Shown here piece by piece: positions 16,728-24,138 of a stretch of DNA of 64,000 nucleotides (positions are counted from its first letter, which is position 1; every line of letters begins with the position of its first letter). The notes beneath the pieces are model-generated. The model was not told the origin of the DNA, did not search any database, and saw only the letters and a list, made by a program, of their open reading frames with translations. This DNA comes from Clostridia bacterium (lineage in GTDB: Bacteria; Bacillota; Clostridia; Christensenellales; Aristaeellaceae): positions 60,153-124,152 of the forward strand of contig JAGBFR010000010.1 of assembly GCA_017936375.1 (NCBI GenBank), in the 5' to 3' direction. A program made the position numbers and the translations under genes.

Positions 16728-17793
16728 GGAAATGCTGGCGGCGATCCGCGGGATGGCGCTTGAGCGGGATGGAAAGCCCTTTACGCTCATGGAGGTCTGC
16801 GGCACGCATACGATGGCGATCGCAAAGGCGGGCCTGCGCCAGCTGCTGCCCCCGTCGGTGCGTCTGATCTCCGGGCCGGGCTGTCCGGTCTGCGTGACGC
16901 CCTCTGGCGCGCTGGATGCGGTGCTGGACTTTGCCATGCGCAGGGACGTCATCCTGACCACCTACGGCGACCTGCTCCGCGTGCCGGGCAGCAAAAGGGG
17001 CGACAGCCTCCTTGCGCGGCGCGCGCTTGGCGCGGATGTGCGGATGGTCTATTCGCCGATGGATGCGCTGGAGATGGCGAAGGGGACGGAGAAGCAGGTG
17101 GTTTTCCTCGCCGTGGGCTTTGAGACGACGGCGCCGGGCACGGCGGCCTGCATCCTCGCCGCGCAGGAGGAAGGCGTCCGGAATTTCAGCGTGCTCTGCC
17201 TGATGAAGTACACGGAGCCTGCGATCCGCGCGATCGTGCAGGATCCCGCCTGCGGCATCGATGGGCTGATCTGCCCGGGCCATGTCGCGGCGATTGTGGG
17301 CAGCGAGGCGTTTGGTTTCCTTCCTGAAGAATATGGGCTCCCCGCCGCTGTGGGCGGCTTTGAGGGGGAGGATGTGATCCGCGCGGTGCATGCGCTCTGC
17401 CGCATGCGCGAGGCGGGCGAGGCCTCCGTGGTCAATGAATATGCGCGCGTGGTCAGGCCGCAGGGCAATCCGGCGGCGAAGGCCGTGCTTGAGCAGGTCT
17501 TTGCGCCTGCGGACGATATCTGGCGCGGGCTTGGGCGCATCCCGATGAGCGGCATGCGCATCCGCGCGCAATACGCAGATTATGACGCGGCGCGCCGCTT
17601 CGCCATTGCGGGGCTGGATCGCGACGCGGAGAAGACGAACGGCTGCCGCTGCGGGGACATCCTGCGCGGCGTGCTCGCGCCGCAGGGCTGCCCGCTCTTT
17701 GGCCGGGTCTGTACGCCGGCGGATCCCGTCGGGCCGTGCATGGTCTCCGGCGAGGGCGCGTGCGCGGCGGCATACAAGTATCAGGGCGTGTGA
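16717..17793 (+). CDS. hypD: Hydrogenase maturation protein HypD
   Basis: A 358-residue iron-sulfur scaffold on which the Fe(CN)2CO group is built. Key motifs are EVCGTHTM (Cys28), GPGCPVCVTP (Cys56, Cys59), CPGHVAAIVG, and C-terminal cysteines in GCRCGDILRG that hold the [4Fe-4S] cluster. Normal family length. It overlaps hypC and is followed within 11 bases by hypE. Confidence 0.95.
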   Translation: MRSEEMLAAIRGMALERDGKPFTLMEVCGTHTMAIAKAGLRQLLPPSVRLISGPGCPVCVTPSGALDAVLDFAMRRDVILTTYGDLLRVPGSKRGDSLLARRALGADVRMVYSPMDALEMAKGTEKQVVFLAVGFETTAPGTAACILAAQEEGVRNFSVLCLMKYTEPAIRAIVQDPACGIDGLICPGHVAAIVGSEAFGFLPEEYGLPAAVGGFEGEDVIRAVHALCRMREAGEASVVNEYARVVRPQGNPAAKAVLEQVFAPADDIWRGLGRIPMSGMRIRAQYADYDAARRFAIAGLDRDAEKTNGCRCGDILRGVLAPQGCPLFGRVCTPADPVGPCMVSGEGACAAAYKYQGV

Positions 17794-17803
17794 GGTGAGG
17801 CGA

Positions 17804-18808
17804 ATGGACGGATTCATAACCATGGATCACGGCAGCGGCGGCGTGAAGACCAGCGAATTGATCGATACGCTGCTGCGGCCCGCGTTTGCCAATCCGGCGC
17901 TCGACGCGCTGGGGGACGGCGCGATCCTGCCCGCCATGCCGGGGGAAAAGCTGGCGTTCTCGACGGATTCCTTCGTCGTTCAGCCGATCTTCTTTCCCGG
18001 CGGGGACATCGGCAAGCTCGCCGTCTGTGGGACGGTGAATGATCTGGCGATGTGCGGCGCGCAGCCGCTGTGGCTCTCCCTCTCGGCGATCCTTGAGGAG
18101 GGGCTGCCCATCAGCACGCTCGAGCGCGTGGTGGCGTCCATCGCCAAAACGGCGCGGGAGGCGGGAGTCGTCATCGTGACCGGCGATACGAAGGTCGTCG
18201 AGCGTGGGCACGGCGACGGGATCTACCTCAATACCGCGGGCGTGGGCGTCGTCCGCTGCCCGGGGCTCTCGCCCGACGCCATCCGCCCGGGGGACAAGGT
18301 GCTGGTCACCGGCCCCGTCGGCGACCATGGCGCGGCGGTCATGCTGGCCAGAAGCGACCTTGGCATCGAGGCGGACTTTATAAGCGACTGCATGCCGCTG
18401 CACCGTCTGGCGCGCGCGGCATGGGAGGCGGGCGGTGTGCGCTGCCTGCGCGATGCGACGCGGGGCGGCGTGGCGACGACGCTCAATGAATTCACCGAAG
18501 GGCGGAGCTTTGGCGTCCAGCTCTTCGAGCAGGCCGTCCCCGTGCGGCCGCAGGTCCGCGCGGCGTGCGAGCTGCTGGGGCTTGACCCGCTCTACTGCGC
18601 CAACGAGGGGCGCATGCTCGACGTCGTCTCGCCGGAGCGTGCGGACGACGTGCTCGCCGCGCTGCGCGCGCAGGCGGGCGGCGAGGGCGCGGCGGTCATC
18701 GGCGAGGTGACAGAGCGATTCCCCGGCAGGGTGACGCTGCAGAACAGCTACGGCGCCAACAGGATCCTCACCAAGCTGACGGGCGCGCAGCTGCCGCGCA
18801 TCTGCTGA
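17804..18808 (+). CDS. hypE: Hydrogenase maturation protein HypE
   Basis: A 334-residue PurM-like ATP-dependent dehydratase that converts the carbamoyl group on its C-terminal cysteine to thiocyanate. It opens with DHGSGGVKTSELID (the nucleotide-binding loop), has VTGDTKVVERG, and ends in QLPRIC with the modifiable terminal cysteine. The frame is open far upstream; the ATG at 17804 after GAGGTGAGG is chosen, and one at 17822 is an alternative. The next gene encodes a hydrogenase structural subunit. Confidence 0.95.
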   Translation: MDGFITMDHGSGGVKTSELIDTLLRPAFANPALDALGDGAILPAMPGEKLAFSTDSFVVQPIFFPGGDIGKLAVCGTVNDLAMCGAQPLWLSLSAILEEGLPISTLERVVASIAKTAREAGVVIVTGDTKVVERGHGDGIYLNTAGVGVVRCPGLSPDAIRPGDKVLVTGPVGDHGAAVMLARSDLGIEADFISDCMPLHRLARAAWEAGGVRCLRDATRGGVATTLNEFTEGRSFGVQLFEQAVPVRPQVRAACELLGLDPLYCANEGRMLDVVSPERADDVLAALRAQAGGEGAAVIGEVTERFPGRVTLQNSYGANRILTKLTGAQLPRIC

Positions 18809-18876
18809 CATCATACAACAATCCTTCATCCGCCAGCCGAAAGGCCGGGATGCGACCAATCACAGGAGGCAATATC

Positions 18877-19278
18877 ATGCAGACCAACAAGAAGACGATG
18901 ATTACCAAGGACCAGATCGTTCCCATCGCTGAGAAGATGCGCGCGGACGGCGTGCAGCTGATCATGATCCACGGCTATCTGGAGGACGACGGCACGCCGG
19001 TCATCAGCTATGAATACTCCATGGGCCCGATGGTGGACAGCTATGAGGTGCGCGGCGAACGCGTGCTGCCGAGCATCGAGAAGGTGTATGACCTCGCTGC
19101 GCAGTGGGCTGAGCGCGAGATCTGCGAGCTGATCGACGTGGAATTCGAGGGGCTGGATACCTCCAAGCGCCTCTTCATGCCGGATAACCTGCTCGAGGGC
19201 AACGGCCAGATTCTGGTGACCTCCCTGAGCGAGCTGCGCCGCGCGAATGTCGACGAGCGCGCCGACGGCAGGAAGTAA
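18877..19278 (+). CDS. mbhK: NuoC-like hydrogenase subunit (MbhK/EchD-like), displaced to operon end
   Basis: A 133-residue soluble protein. LPSIEKVYDLAAQWAERE followed by LIDVEFEGLDTSKRLFMPDN reproduces the NuoC 30-kDa signature (P-x-A-x-W-x-ERE-x2-D-x2-G-x-x-F-x-G-x4-R-x-x-P-D). It is the only candidate in the operon for the MbhK/EchD subunit that supports MbhL. The first ERE residues are kept; the usual HP of GHPxLRR is replaced (FEGLDTSKR). The ATG at 18877 follows AGGAGG (18864-18869). Finding it after hypE rather than next to mbhJ/mbhL shows that structural genes bracket the maturation genes. Confidence 0.82.
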   Translation: MQTNKKTMITKDQIVPIAEKMRADGVQLIMIHGYLEDDGTPVISYEYSMGPMVDSYEVRGERVLPSIEKVYDLAAQWAEREICELIDVEFEGLDTSKRLFMPDNLLEGNGQILVTSLSELRRANVDERADGRK

Positions 19279-19310
19279 GCCTGCATACGGGATTTCGATG
19301 ACAGATACTG

Positions 19311-19340
19311 GGAACCGCTCATATGCGCGGTTCCTTTTTT
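19311..19340 (+). terminator. Intrinsic terminator of hydrogenase operon
   Basis: GGAACCGC (19311-19318) pairs with GCGGTTCC (19327-19334) over an eight-base loop, then TTTTTT (19335-19340). The 295-base gap up to 19573 also has an imperfect inverted repeat (GAATGCTGT 19351-19359 with ACAGCATATTC 19368-19378) of unknown use. Confidence 0.9.
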
Positions 19341-19431
19341 CTGTTCTGGGGAATGCTGTGCGTGATGACAGCATATTCTTTGCGGGTTCGATGAATTCTG
19401 CAAAAAAACGTGCGAAAACGACAAGTTTTAT

Positions 19432-19460
19432 TTTACAACGGGGCCGGAGTGTTGTATAAT
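19432..19460 (+). promoter_or_regulatory. Promoter of the F420-ligase-family gene
   Basis: TTTACA (19432-19437), 17-base spacer, TATAAT (19455-19460): a near-consensus sigma-A promoter about 115 bases before the start codon. Confidence 0.8.
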
Positions 19461-19573
19461 ATTCGGGTGAAAATCACATCTGATTGAACCGGCGGCCGCA
19501 GAGCAATGGATGCCTGCGCGGTCCCTGCCGTACAAAACGCAAACAAGACCAGATCAGATTGGAGTGTTGATTG

Positions 19574-20770
19574 ATGGGTCGGATGATTGGTACTGTTTCT
19601 ATGGGTATTCGTGCTCCCATTATCCGCGAGGGCGACAACCTGGTGGATATTGTGACGGGCTGCATTGCCGACGCGATGAAGGAAGACGGCCTTGCCCCGC
19701 GCGACCGCGACGTCGTCGCGATGACCGAGGCGATCGTCGCCCGTGCTCAGGGCAACTACTGCAGCGTGGATGATATCGCTGCGGACGTCCGCGCCAAGCT
19801 GGGCGGAGAGACCATCGGCGTCATCTTCCCGATTCTCAGCCGCAACCGCTTCGCCATCTGCCTGCGCGGCATTGCCAAGGGTGCCAAGAAGGTCGTTCTG
19901 ATGCTCAGCTATCCGTCCGACGAGGTGGGCAATCATCTGCTGGATCTGGATCTGCTCGATGAGAAAGGCGTCAACCCGTACAGCGACGTGCTCTCTCTGG
20001 AGCGCTATCGCGAGCTGTTTGGCTATGCCAAGCACACCTTCACCGGCGTTGACTACATCGAGTACTATTCCAACCTGATCCGCGAGATGGGCGCCGAGGT
20101 GGAGGTTGTCTTCGCCAACGACCCGCGCGCGATCCTCAAGTACACCAAGAATGTCCTCAACTGCGACATCCACACCCGCGCGCGCACCAAGCGTCTGCTC
20201 AAGGCCGCCGGTGCGGAGCGCGTCTGCGGTCTGGACGATATCATGAACGCCCCGGTTAACGGCAGCGGCTACAACGCGTCCTACGGCCTGCTGGGCTCCA
20301 ACAAGTCCACCGAGAATAAGGTCAAGCTCTTCCCGCGCGAGTGCCAGGATCTGGTTGAGGCGATCCAGGAGAAGCTCCTCGCCCTGACCGGCAAGCACAT
20401 CGAGGTCATGGTCTACGGCGACGGCGCGTTCAAGGATCCGATCGGCAAGATCTGGGAGCTGGCGGACCCGGTCGTCTCCCCGGCCTTTACTGCGGGCCTC
20501 GAGGGCACGCCCAACGAGCTCAAGCTCAAGTATCTCGCGGACAACGACTTTGCCGGCCTCTCCGGTGAGGCGCTGCGCGACGCCATCCGCGATAAGATCA
20601 AGCAGAAGGACGGCAGCAGCCTCGTGGGCAACATGGCCGCCCAGGGCACGACCCCGCGCCGCATCACCGACCTGATCGGCTCCCTGTGCGATCTGACCTC
20701 CGGCTCCGGCGATAAGGGCACCCCGATCGTCTATATCCAGGGCTACTTCGACAACTACACCAACGACTGA
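19574..20770 (+). CDS. Coenzyme F420-0:L-glutamate ligase-family protein
   Basis: A 398-residue cytoplasmic protein whose N-terminal part (TEAIVARAQGNYCSVDDIA, then FPILSRNRFAICLRGIAKG) resembles the CofE family of F420-0 gamma-glutamyl ligases. It is longer than archaeal CofE (about 250) and belongs to a Firmicute subgroup usually seen without other F420 genes; none are visible here. The actual substrate is therefore unknown and may be another glutamate-type ligation. It is transcribed alone, with its own promoter and terminator. ATG at 19574 follows GGAGTG. Confidence 0.72.
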   Translation: MGRMIGTVSMGIRAPIIREGDNLVDIVTGCIADAMKEDGLAPRDRDVVAMTEAIVARAQGNYCSVDDIAADVRAKLGGETIGVIFPILSRNRFAICLRGIAKGAKKVVLMLSYPSDEVGNHLLDLDLLDEKGVNPYSDVLSLERYRELFGYAKHTFTGVDYIEYYSNLIREMGAEVEVVFANDPRAILKYTKNVLNCDIHTRARTKRLLKAAGAERVCGLDDIMNAPVNGSGYNASYGLLGSNKSTENKVKLFPRECQDLVEAIQEKLLALTGKHIEVMVYGDGAFKDPIGKIWELADPVVSPAFTAGLEGTPNELKLKYLADNDFAGLSGEALRDAIRDKIKQKDGSSLVGNMAAQGTTPRRITDLIGSLCDLTSGSGDKGTPIVYIQGYFDNYTND

Positions 20771-20786
20771 TTTTTCAGCGCATAAC

Positions 20787-20822
20787 AAAGCCGCCGCACG
20801 ATGATTGTGCGGCGGCTTTTCC
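20787..20822. terminator. Bidirectional intrinsic terminator
   Basis: AAAGCCGCCGCAC (ending 20799) and GTGCGGCGGCTTTT (20807-20820) form a perfect stem with A and T flanks on both sides, serving the plus-strand ligase-family gene and the minus-strand anti-sigma gene that converge here. Confidence 0.88.
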
Positions 20823-21560
20823 TTATTCTCTGTTGGGAACGCCCTCATAGCGGCGACGGAATTCTGCCTGCTGATCCTGCGGCCATGTGAGGAAATCCTC
20901 GCCGTTTTTGTCAAACCAGGACTGGACCTCGGCGGAATCCATGTTCACATGGGCGGGGGTTGTGGCGTGGCTGACGTCGCTGTGCGAGAGGACGCTGCCG
21001 TCCTCGCAGGAGACGACGACGGTGAAGCTGCAGCCATTGTCATAGATGCTCTTCATGACGACGGTATAGGCCTGTGCGGCTGCGTCATAGCCGGCGGCGA
21101 CGGCGTACTCCTCAAAGGTGAAGACGCTCGTGTCGCAATTTGCCTCAAAGCAGGCGCGGGCGATGCGGACGGCTTCATCCTCAGTGATCTCCTCTGGCCC
21201 CGGCTGCTGCGCCTCGTCGGTCTGCGGCGCGGCGGTGGGGGCGGCTGTTTCGGCGGCGGGGACGGGGGTGATGTAGGTGACGACGTCCGGGCGCGGGGTG
21301 GGCAGGCCGCGCGAGGCGAGGTGTGAGCCGCCGCCCTGCGCCCTTATGGCAAAGAGCGTGACCGGCACGACGGCCAGCGCGACGGCGGCCATCGACACAG
21401 CCAGATCAAAGAGCCGCAGGCGGCGCGCCTTTGCGGGGCGGGCTTCCTCCTGCTCCTGCGAGCGGACGGCGCTTAAGACGCTGCGCGCGTCATGCGCGTT
21501 GAAGCGCACACCGGAGAGGCTCTCGTCGATGGCGCTTTGGATGGTATTCTTCTTTTTCAT
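20823..21560 (-). CDS. Putative anti-sigma factor, single membrane span
   Basis: A 245-residue protein. Residues 1-45 are a soluble, cytoplasmic part (FNAHDARSVLSAV), one hydrophobic helix lies around 47-72 (LFDLAVSMAAVALAVVPVTL), and a Pro/Thr/Ala-rich linker leads to an external domain of about 120 residues. The gene lies 16 bases downstream of an ECF sigma factor gene on the same strand, the standard position for a membrane anti-sigma factor. No named domain is recognised in the outer part, so the role rests on topology and context. Confidence 0.7.
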   Translation of the reverse strand: MKKKNTIQSAIDESLSGVRFNAHDARSVLSAVRSQEQEEARPAKARRLRLFDLAVSMAAVALAVVPVTLFAIRAQGGGSHLASRGLPTPRPDVVTYITPVPAAETAAPTAAPQTDEAQQPGPEEITEDEAVRIARACFEANCDTSVFTFEEYAVAAGYDAAAQAYTVVMKSIYDNGCSFTVVVSCEDGSVLSHSDVSHATTPAHVNMDSAEVQSWFDKNGEDFLTWPQDQQAEFRRRYEGVPNRE

Positions 21561-21576
21561 CGCGATCAGCCTCCTT

Positions 21577-22095
21577 TCAGGCGGGGGTTCCGTCTTCGTC
21601 CAGATAGCGGCGCAGCTTTTTCTGCGCCTGCTGCAGCCAGCGTGTGGCCGTCGGGGCGGAGACGTCGAGGATCTGCGCGCAGGTGCGCAGGTTCATATCC
21701 TGATAGTAGTAGAGAAGGGTGATGTCCTTGAGCTTGGGCGGCAGGGCCATGATCGCCTGTGTCAGGGCGAGGTTGTCCTCGTGGTTGGGCATGCAGGACA
21801 GGGGAAGGGCTTCGATCGCCTGCCTGCGGTCGATGTGGCGCATCCATGAGGAGCGGAGGGTATCCTTGCAGGTATTGACGGCGATGCGCATGAGCCAAGC
21901 TTTCTCATTGCGGATCTCGCCCGAGAGCAGCTGGTCTATGTGGCTGTATGCCTTGATGAAGGTTTCCTGCGCCGCGTCCTCGGAGAGGCCGAGATCGCGC
22001 AGGTAGACGCAGCACATGCGCTTGACGCTGTCGCCGTATTCATCCATCAGCCAGACGAGCATCTGCTCGCGGGCCTCTTCTGTGTAGGGTGCCAT
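21577..22095 (-). CDS. ECF-type RNA polymerase sigma factor
   Basis: A 172-residue sigma-70 family protein with region 2 (DLGLSEDAAQETFIKAYSHI, then EKAWLMRIAVNTCKD) and region 4 (LPPKLKDITLLYYYQDMNL, with the helix-turn-helix CAQILDVSAPTATRWLQQAQKKL). Regions 1 and 3 are absent, as in ECF sigmas. A consensus-like ECF promoter lies directly upstream, suggesting autoregulation, and a membrane anti-sigma candidate follows. The signal is unknown; cell-envelope stress is a common theme for this arrangement. Confidence 0.92.
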   Translation of the reverse strand: MAPYTEEAREQMLVWLMDEYGDSVKRMCCVYLRDLGLSEDAAQETFIKAYSHIDQLLSGEIRNEKAWLMRIAVNTCKDTLRSSWMRHIDRRQAIEALPLSCMPNHEDNLALTQAIMALPPKLKDITLLYYYQDMNLRTCAQILDVSAPTATRWLQQAQKKLRRYLDEDGTPA

Positions 22096-22121
22096 GCCTG
22101 CCTCTCACCTCCTGACTGTAT

Positions 22122-22147
22122 GACGAAGCGGCACGGGTAAAGTTTCA
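22122..22147 (-). promoter_or_regulatory. ECF-sigma-type promoter (probable autoregulation)
   Basis: On the minus strand TGAAAC (22147-22142), exactly 16 bases, then CGTC (22125-22122). This matches the B. subtilis sigma-W/sigma-M promoter pattern TGAAAC-N16-CGTM. Transcription would start about 20 bases before the ECF sigma start codon, leaving a short leader with AGGAGGTGAG. Confidence 0.75.
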
Positions 22148-22185
22148 CTCAAAAAAGTAAAAACTGAGAAAATGATTATCGGCAA

Positions 22186-22228
22186 GAAAAAACCGTTCCC
22201 ATCATGCATCGCGCACGGTCGGAACGGT
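22186..22228 (-). terminator. Intrinsic terminator after antiporter
   Basis: On the minus strand ACCGTTCC (22228-22221) pairs with GGAACGGT (22199-22192), followed by a T-run (22192-22187). It separates the antiporter from the sigma gene downstream. Confidence 0.8.
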
Positions 22229-22258
22229 ATGTATTGTAATCCTTGGGAGGGATGCTTG

Positions 22259-23557
22259 TCAATGCAGGGAAACATGCAGACGAGGCTTGTTATGCACGCG
22301 CGCGCTCGTTTTGCCTGCGGGGTCGATTTCACCTGCGGTGAGCAGAGCACGGCGGGTCAGGGATGGACCGATGAGCTCATAGACAAGCACGCTGAAGAGC
22401 ACGACATTGCGCACGATCTGTCCGTCTGCGAGGGAGGAGGCCGTCAGCGCCATGCCAAGCGCCACGCCGGCCTGCGGCAGCAGCGTAATGCCGAGATTCT
22501 TCGTGATGGCCTCAGAGCACCGGGTCACCCTGCAGCTGGTGAAGGCGCCGGCGAGCTTTCCTCCGGAGCGGGCGAGGATGTACAGACAGCCGATGCCCAG
22601 CGTGACGGGATTGGCGATCACGCTCAGATCCAGCTCTGCGCCGGAGATGACGAAGAACAGGATATTCAGCGGCATGGTCCAGCCGTCCACGCGATCCATG
22701 AGCTCCTCAGAGGTCGGACAGATATTGCAGAAAATTGTGCCGGTCATCATGCACACCAGCAGCAGGGAAAAGCCGATGTGCACGCCGCCGACGGTGAACT
22801 GGAGCATGGACAGGCCAACGGTCAGCATGACGAAGGCGACGGAGATGGTCATGCGTTTGCTTCGGGAATGAAAGAACTGCTCCGTCACATGCAGCAGGAA
22901 GCCCATCAGAGCGCCGAGAGCGAGGGAAAGCACGATCTCCAGCAGCGGCTCGACAACCACGCCCATCAGACTGACGACACCGCTTTCCAGCGCGGTAGCG
23001 ATGCCGAAGGAGGCGGAGAAAAGCAGCAGGCCTACCGCATCGTCAATGGCGACGACGAGCATGAGCAGGCGGGTCAGCGGGCCGTCCGCCTTATACTGGC
23101 GCACGACCATCAGGGTCGCGGCAGGGGCGGTTGCGGAGGCGATGGCGCCGAGCGTGATGGCAGCAGGGAGGGAGAGGATCTGCGGGAAGGCGATATGCAG
23201 CGCAATCAGCACCGCGTCGACCAGCACCGTGGTGATGACGGCCTGTGCGACGCCGATGGCGATTGCCCTTGCGCCCATGTGCCTGAGCTGGACGAGACGG
23301 AATTCGTTGCCGATTGTGAAAGCGATGAAGCCAAGCGCCGTCTTGGTGACGATGCTCAGCATTTCAACCTGCTCCATGGTGTTAAAGCCGAGGCCGGGGA
23401 CGCCGAGGCGGCCAAGCATATACGGACCCAGTGCGATGCCGGCGATGAGATAGGCGGTGACGGCCGGCAGATTCAGCAGCTTGCTCAGACGCGAGAGCAT
23501 CAGGCCGCCCAGCAAGGCCGCGGCCAGACAGATCAAATACATTTCCATTTGTGTCAT
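22259..23557 (-). CDS. Cation:proton antiporter, CPA2 family (KefB/NapA-like)
   Basis: A 432-residue membrane protein with about 12-13 hydrophobic segments. LPAVTAYLIAGIALGPYML is the conserved first-helix motif of CPA2 antiporters, and VVAIDDAVGLLLF carries the paired aspartates of the ion-binding site found in electrogenic Na+/H+ members. There is no C-terminal RCK/TrkA-N domain, so KefB-type nucleotide regulation is unlikely. The ATG at 23557 has only a weak ribosome site (AAAGAAG). Probable role: sodium or potassium/proton exchange. Confidence 0.88.
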   Translation of the reverse strand: MTQMEMYLICLAAALLGGLMLSRLSKLLNLPAVTAYLIAGIALGPYMLGRLGVPGLGFNTMEQVEMLSIVTKTALGFIAFTIGNEFRLVQLRHMGARAIAIGVAQAVITTVLVDAVLIALHIAFPQILSLPAAITLGAIASATAPAATLMVVRQYKADGPLTRLLMLVVAIDDAVGLLLFSASFGIATALESGVVSLMGVVVEPLLEIVLSLALGALMGFLLHVTEQFFHSRSKRMTISVAFVMLTVGLSMLQFTVGGVHIGFSLLLVCMMTGTIFCNICPTSEELMDRVDGWTMPLNILFFVISGAELDLSVIANPVTLGIGCLYILARSGGKLAGAFTSCRVTRCSEAITKNLGITLLPQAGVALGMALTASSLADGQIVRNVVLFSVLVYELIGPSLTRRALLTAGEIDPAGKTSARVHNKPRLHVSLH

Positions 23558-23596
23558 CTTCTTTCGACAGGATGGGGATTATTCTTGACGCGCTGT

Positions 23597-23625
23597 ATGA
23601 TAGCACCGCGTGCACGTGGTTTCAA
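23597..23625 (-). promoter_or_regulatory. Promoter of CPA2 antiporter
   Basis: Minus strand TTGAAA (23625-23620), 17-base spacer, TATCAT (23602-23597), about 40 bases before the start. The rest of the 215-base gap 23558-23772 shows no gene. Confidence 0.65.
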
Positions 23626-23772
23626 GCTCAATCTCTGACAAAGTTTTGTGGTGGGAATTGGGTTGTTTTTGTATGGATGCGGAGCAGAAAGTATGGATGT
23701 GCTGCGTGGAGGAAAAGCGGGGCGGAAGGAGTGAGAAAACGAAAAATGCCGGCGCCGTTTGATTTGGAGGCG

Positions 23773-23997
23773 TCAGCATTTTTGGTTATGTATGGGATCG
23801 TCCGTGCGTTCGAGGATGTAGTCGGTGGTGACCTGATAGAAATCTGCAAGTGCAATCAGGTGTCGGATAGGAAGCTCATTTGCGCCGCGTTCATAGCGGG
23901 CGTACATGGTTTGCGAAGTGTGCAGAATATCGGCAACTTCCTGCTGTGTCAGATCATGATCCTCTCTAAGATCACGTAAACGCTTTGTATAGCTCAA
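23773..23997 (-). CDS. Small XRE/Cro-type helix-turn-helix repressor
   Basis: A 74-residue protein that is almost entirely one HTH domain (LTQQEVADILHTSQTMYARYERG, followed by PIRHLIALADFYQVTTDYIL). It starts with TTG at 23997, preceded by GAGGTGG at good spacing. Its sequence is AT-richer than most of the window. It is divergent from the TM2-domain gene, whose promoter contains a perfect palindrome that this protein is the obvious candidate to bind. Confidence 0.85.
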   Translation of the reverse strand: MSYTKRLRDLREDHDLTQQEVADILHTSQTMYARYERGANELPIRHLIALADFYQVTTDYILERTDDPIHNQKC

Positions 23998-24043
23998 GTC
24001 AATCCACCTCGTCTATGAGTATATTTGAATGGTGATGGATGAC

Positions 24044-24072
24044 TTGACTTTAGTAAAGATATTTACTATAAT
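24044..24072 (+). promoter_or_regulatory. Consensus promoter with palindromic operator in the spacer
   Basis: TTGACT (24044-24049), 17-base spacer, TATAAT (24067-24072). The spacer is almost wholly filled by the perfect inverted repeat TAGTAAA-GATA-TTTACTA (24051-24068), which also covers the first bases of the -10. A protein bound there would block polymerase, so this looks like a classic repressor operator for the divergent XRE protein. Confidence 0.8.
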
Positions 24073-24138
24073 ATCCGATAAGGTCAAGCTTTGGTCAGAA
24101 ACAAGATGAAGCAAAGGATCTATAGGTGGGGTGAAAGA

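Noticed and set aside
5361-19278. Hydrogenase lacking its NuoC-like subunit
   Set aside because: No such gene is near L or J, but the gene at 18877 carries the NuoC pattern, so the subunit set is complete apart from a separate MbhI.
22172-23638. 488-codon plus-strand frame opposite the CPA2 antiporter
   Set aside because: The minus-strand product has a full antiporter motif set; the plus frame is a compositional shadow.
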